Of a DNA stretch of 7,678 bases, positions 5,758 to 7,678 are shown in pieces (position 1 is the stretch's first letter; each line of letters starts with the position of its first letter). The notes below the pieces were generated by a model. The model ran no database searches. It was not told the DNA's origin and was given only the letters and a program-made list of their open reading frames with translations. A program made the position numbers and the translations under genes. Source of the DNA: an uncultured Coriobacteriaceae bacterium (GTDB lineage Bacteria; Actinomycetota; Coriobacteriia; Coriobacteriales; Atopobiaceae); contig UWSJ01000081.1 of the NCBI GenBank assembly GCA_900549525.1, forward strand, positions 1 through 7,678. The letters are read 5' to 3'.

Positions 5758-5830
5758 CGTCGAGTGGAGCAAAAAGGGACGTTGGAGCGGGTTTTCTCCG
5801 TCCCAACGTCCCAAAAAGCTACACTCGCGA
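5758..5830 (-). repeat. Long palindromic repeat, copy 2 (inverted relative to copy 1)
   Basis: Read on the minus strand, this 73-bp element repeats copy 1. The 27 nt from outer arm through T5 to inner arm (complement of 5830-5804) are identical at all 27 positions. The 27 nt of the other side (complement of 5784-5758) match for the first 24, diverging only in the last three bases. The 19-nt centre (5785-5803) is different in sequence apart from a shared CTC next to the inner arm. The orientation is opposite to copy 1, so the pair brackets the nuclease-like gene as inverted repeats about 1.3 kb apart. Confidence 0.85.
5771..5812 (-). terminator. Intrinsic terminator of the M20 gene (inner part of repeat copy 2)
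   Basis: On the minus strand GGGACGTTG (complement of 5812-5804) pairs with CAACGTCCC (complement of 5784-5776), followed by T5 (complement of 5775-5771). It lies about 105 nt after the M20 stop codon and upstream of the nuclease-like gene, so it should separate the two minus-strand transcripts. There is no T-run on the plus strand. Confidence 0.75.
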
Positions 5831-5836
5831 TGTTTG

Positions 5837-5892
5837 TCGCGCGCGATGGGGTGCTCGCAGGAGGTCGCGCGCGATGGGGTGCTCGAAGAGGG
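5837..5892. repeat. 28-bp direct tandem repeat, two copies
   Basis: Units 5837-5864 and 5865-5892 match at 25 of 28 positions, with the core GCGCGCGATGGGGTGCTCG shared exactly. They are head to tail with no spacer, between the M20 stop codon and its terminator, so they would be transcribed in the 3' untranslated part of the M20 mRNA. No coding role is seen. Slippage duplication is the simplest origin. Confidence 0.75.
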
Positions 5893-5916
5893 CGCGCGCG
5901 GCTGCGCCCGCTCGCG

Positions 5917-7314
5917 CTATCGCGCCAGATAATCCACCGCGTACTGGGCGGCGAGCATGGTGCCGCGGATGAAGACCGACTCGTCCGGGTCATAGCGCGG
6001 GCTGTGCTGCGGCCACACCTTGCCGCTCTTGTCGGCCGTGCCCGAGCCCAGGAAGACGAAGACGCCAGGCCGGCGGCGCAGGTACTCGGAGAAGTCCTCG
6101 CCGGGCATGGATCCCTGGTACTTCACGAGGGCGTCAGCCCCCAGCACCTCGGTGGCCGCCTGGGCGCAGAGGGCGCTCTCCTCGGGCGTGTTGACCACCG
6201 TGGAGTGCGCGACCTCGTAGGTGAGCGTGGCCGTGCAGCCGTAGGCGGCGGCCGTGTCCTGCGCCATGCGCTCCATGAGCTGGGGGATGCGCTTGTGGGC
6301 CTTCTCGTGGAAGGTACGCACCGTGCCCTCCATCCAGGCCGAGCCCGCCATGACGTTGCGGGCCGTGCCGCCGTGGAACTGGCCCACCGTGACCACCGCC
6401 GGCTCGAAGGGGCTCATGTTGCGCGCCACGATGGCCTGGAGGCTCTGCACGATGGCCGCGCCCGCGAGCACGGCATCCGCCCCCTGGTTGGGCATGGCTC
6501 CGTGGGCCCCGCGGCCGGTCACGTCGATGCGCCACCAGTCGGTCGCCGCCATGCGCGGGCCCGCCTCGCAGCTGATCTTGCCGGCCGGCACGTCGCTCCA
6601 GATGTGCTGCCCCCAGACGCCGTCCACACCGTCAAGCACGCCGCAGTCGATCATGGACTTGGAACCGTTGCCGCCCTCCTCGGCGGGCTGGAACACGAGG
6701 CGAATCTCGCCGTGGAGCTCGTCGGTCATGCGCATGAGCATGCGGGCGGCCCCGAGCAGCATTGCGGCGTGGCAGTCGTGGCCGCAGGCGTGCATGCAGC
6801 CGACGTTCTGGGACTGGAAGGGCTCGCCGGTCTGCTCGGTCACGGGCAGGGCGTCGATGTCGGCGCGCATCATGAGGCGGCGGCGCGGCGAGCCGTCGGG
6901 GCGGTAGGCGCCGGGGGCGGTGCCGCGGATGGTGGCGACGAGGCCCGTCTCGCGCGGGCGCTCGTAGGGGATGTGCAGCGCGTCGAGCTCGGCGGCGATG
7001 TGGTCGGTTGAGGCGAACTCCTTGTAGCCGAGCTCGGGGTGCGCGTGCAACCATCGGCGCTGGGCGATCACGTAGTCCGAGGTCTCGGGGGCCATCTCGT
7101 TGATCTTGGCCGCCACGCGGGACGAGTCCTCCGAGTGGACGAGCTTGTCATGGGCGGCGTGCGCGATGGCGCCGAGGGCCTCGCGCGCCTGCTCGTGGGC
7201 CTGGCGCTTGATCTCGCCGCGGGCCTTGATGCGCGACGTGACGCCGCTGGCGTGCGAGGCGCGGGCGGCTTCGTCGGTGGCCGTGCGGGACGTGCTGTCG
7301 GGCGTGGGGGTCAT
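5917..7314 (-). CDS. M20 (M20D-type) metallopeptidase / N-acyl-amino-acid amidohydrolase
   Basis: This 465-residue protein starts at ATG 7314 behind AAGGGAG (complement of 7326-7320). It belongs to the hippurate hydrolase / N-acyl-amino-acid amidohydrolase group, a two-metal enzyme family that cleaves an amide to release an amino acid. Visible motifs are RRWLHAHPELGYKE (86-99), MRADIDALPV (149-158) with D152, MHACGHDCH (174-182) with C177 and H179, PAEEGGNGSK (210-219) with E212/E213, GQHIW (235-239) with H237, the lid-domain stretch GRGAHGAMPNQG (268-278), SMPGEDFSEY (402-411), and QHSPRYDPDE (436-445) with H437. All expected metal and catalytic residues are present. The substrate cannot be told; hippurate, N-acetyl-diaminopimelate, indole-acetyl or aminobenzoyl-glutamate conjugates are all possible in the family. 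About 75 residues precede the conserved core, far more than usual, so a later start (ATG 7095) is possible though its binding site is poor. No signal peptide is seen. Confidence 0.92.
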   Translation of the reverse strand: MTPTPDSTSRTATDEAARASHASGVTSRIKARGEIKRQAHEQAREALGAIAHAAHDKLVHSEDSSRVAAKINEMAPETSDYVIAQRRWLHAHPELGYKEFASTDHIAAELDALHIPYERPRETGLVATIRGTAPGAYRPDGSPRRRLMMRADIDALPVTEQTGEPFQSQNVGCMHACGHDCHAAMLLGAARMLMRMTDELHGEIRLVFQPAEEGGNGSKSMIDCGVLDGVDGVWGQHIWSDVPAGKISCEAGPRMAATDWWRIDVTGRGAHGAMPNQGADAVLAGAAIVQSLQAIVARNMSPFEPAVVTVGQFHGGTARNVMAGSAWMEGTVRTFHEKAHKRIPQLMERMAQDTAAAYGCTATLTYEVAHSTVVNTPEESALCAQAATEVLGADALVKYQGSMPGEDFSEYLRRRPGVFVFLGSGTADKSGKVWPQHSPRYDPDESVFIRGTMLAAQYAVDYLAR

Positions 7315-7346
7315 GGCTGCTCCCTTGGTTGTGTGTCATCATCTGC

Positions 7347-7352
7347 AGGGTA
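7347..7352 (-). promoter_or_regulatory. Possible -10 box for the M20 gene
   Basis: On the minus strand TACCCT (complement of 7352-7347) lies 33 nt upstream of the ATG in a G/C-rich gap and resembles an actinobacterial -10. No good -35 is seen at the standard spacing. The short gap between the two divergent frames means a promoter must lie near here; this is the best candidate by eye only. Confidence 0.25.
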
Positions 7353-7381
7353 GCACGCGTGCCTGGCGAAGGGGGAATCAG

Positions 7382-7555
7382 GTGGCTGCTGACAGATTGC
7401 CGGCGCGGCGCGAGATGCTCGGGGTGCTTGGGGCACATCAAGACGCCTGCCGGGCCGACGACGACGCGGTGGCCGCAGGCACGCTCCCTGCCGACCGCAT
7501 CGACCAGGGCGTGCGCCGCGTGCGTGCGGCGAAGGCGGCGGGCCTGGTGGCGTAG
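7382..7555 (+). pseudogene. Small ORF resembling the C-terminal tail of a family 3 glycoside hydrolase (remnant or small protein)
   Basis: From GTG 7382, with AAGGGGG ending at 7375, this frame encodes 57 residues to a TAG at 7553-7555. The second half, DDAVAAGTLPADRIDQGVRRVRAAKAAGL, matches the helical end of the catalytic domain of family 3 beta-N-acetylhexosaminidases (NagZ-like), where the pattern is A-V-x-x-G-x-I-x-x-x-R-I-D-x-S-V-x-R-I-L-x-x-K. No other part of such an enzyme is visible upstream in any frame, because the M20 gene start is only 67 nt away. It is either a decayed fragment of a once larger gene or an unrelated small helical protein. The resemblance is short and could be fortuitous. 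Confidence 0.3.
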
Positions 7556-7678
7556 GGCTTCTGGTAACTGCCACCGGGCCGCCCAGAGACCAGACCGCGC
7601 TTATCGGCCCTGCCCCTTTCGTCCTGCGCTATCATGATGCCTTGTGCGAACGCTCGCGCTGTTTACGCGACCGCTCGC
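7556..7678 (+). other. Non-coding right edge with possible -10 box
   Basis: No gene is visible in the last 123 nt. TATCAT (7630-7635) matches the -10 consensus at five of six positions, but no -35 is found at 16-18 nt. It may serve a plus-strand gene that starts beyond the window. Confidence 0.25.

Larger units (their letters stand above)
5571..5916. other. 346-nt gene-free stretch between the nuclease-like gene and the M20 gene
   Basis: I see no credible gene here. The open frames are Arg/Pro/Ala/Ser-rich shadows without family resemblance. The stretch holds repeat copy 2 (5758-5830), the 28-bp tandem repeat (5837-5892), and about 185 nt of G+C-rich spacer (5571-5757) that must contain the promoter of the minus-strand nuclease gene. 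The best minus-strand -10 guess is TAGCAT (complement of 5620-5625 or so), with no convincing -35. Confidence 0.5.

Noticed and set aside
4504..5830. Insertion sequence or composite transposon, with the palindromes as terminal inverted repeats
   Set aside because: No transposase is encoded between them and no target-site duplication is evident at the outer edges. Each copy is itself a palindrome acting as a terminator, so a REP-like repeat is the better description.
5698..7011. A 437-residue plus-strand open frame opposite the M20 gene
   Set aside because: The minus strand has the full M20 motif set. The plus-strand product is Arg/Ala/Gly/His-rich and runs through repeat copy 2 and the 28-bp tandem.
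7576..7610. GGGCCG/CGGCCC inverted repeat as a terminator after the small ORF
   Set aside because: Only six pairs across a 23-nt loop and no T-run; such matches arise often at this GC content.
1..7678. CRISPR array, tRNA, rRNA or riboswitch
   Set aside because: No regularly spaced repeats, no cloverleaf-like element with CCA-type end, and no recognisable riboswitch core were seen on either strand.

Overview
This GC-rich window reads like the chromosome of a high-GC Gram-positive bacterium, most likely an actinobacterium of the class Coriobacteriia (Olsenella/Atopobium/Collinsella relatives). That assignment is an inference from three things: strong GC bias at third codon positions, an Asp23/AmaP/DUF2273 envelope gene set joined to murT-gatD, and an actinobacterial-type AbiEi-like/DUF559-like gene. 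No rRNA, tRNA, CRISPR array, transposase or phage gene is visible.

Layout. Bases 1-271 are the 3' end of a YebC/PmpR-family gene, followed by a good intrinsic terminator (340-369). A plus-strand operon then runs from 440 to 4450: an AmaP-like membrane protein with a degenerate Asp23 domain, a DUF2273 two-helix membrane protein, a soluble Asp23/Gls24 protein, MurT, and GatD. The amaP-DUF2273 and murT-gatD pairs overlap. asp23 and murT are 3 nt apart. A 60-nt gap holding a GC hairpin precedes asp23. The operon ends at a long palindromic terminator (4504-4577). The minus strand then carries a 323-residue AbiEi-like protein with a C-terminal PD-(D/E)XK (DUF559/Vsr-like) nuclease domain (5570-4599), a gene-poor 346-nt stretch, and an M20-family metallo-amidohydrolase (7314-5917). 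The last 360 nt hold only a small ORF that resembles the tail of a family 3 glycoside hydrolase.

How the genes fit together. MurT-GatD amidates the alpha-carboxyl of D-glutamate in lipid II to D-isoglutamine. AmaP, DUF2273 and Asp23 are expected to form a membrane-anchored Asp23 assembly. Their joint transcription suggests that envelope homeostasis and peptidoglycan amidation are co-expressed here.

The most unusual structure is a pair of nearly identical 73-74 bp palindromes (4504-4577 and 5758-5830) in inverted orientation on either side of the nuclease-like gene. Their arms are almost perfectly conserved (27/27 and 24/27 nt) while their loops differ. Each is oriented as an intrinsic terminator for the neighbouring conserved gene (gatD on one side, the M20 gene on the other). 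They look like a dispersed REP/REPIN-like repeat family used as terminators, and the bracketed nuclease gene may be cargo or a partner.
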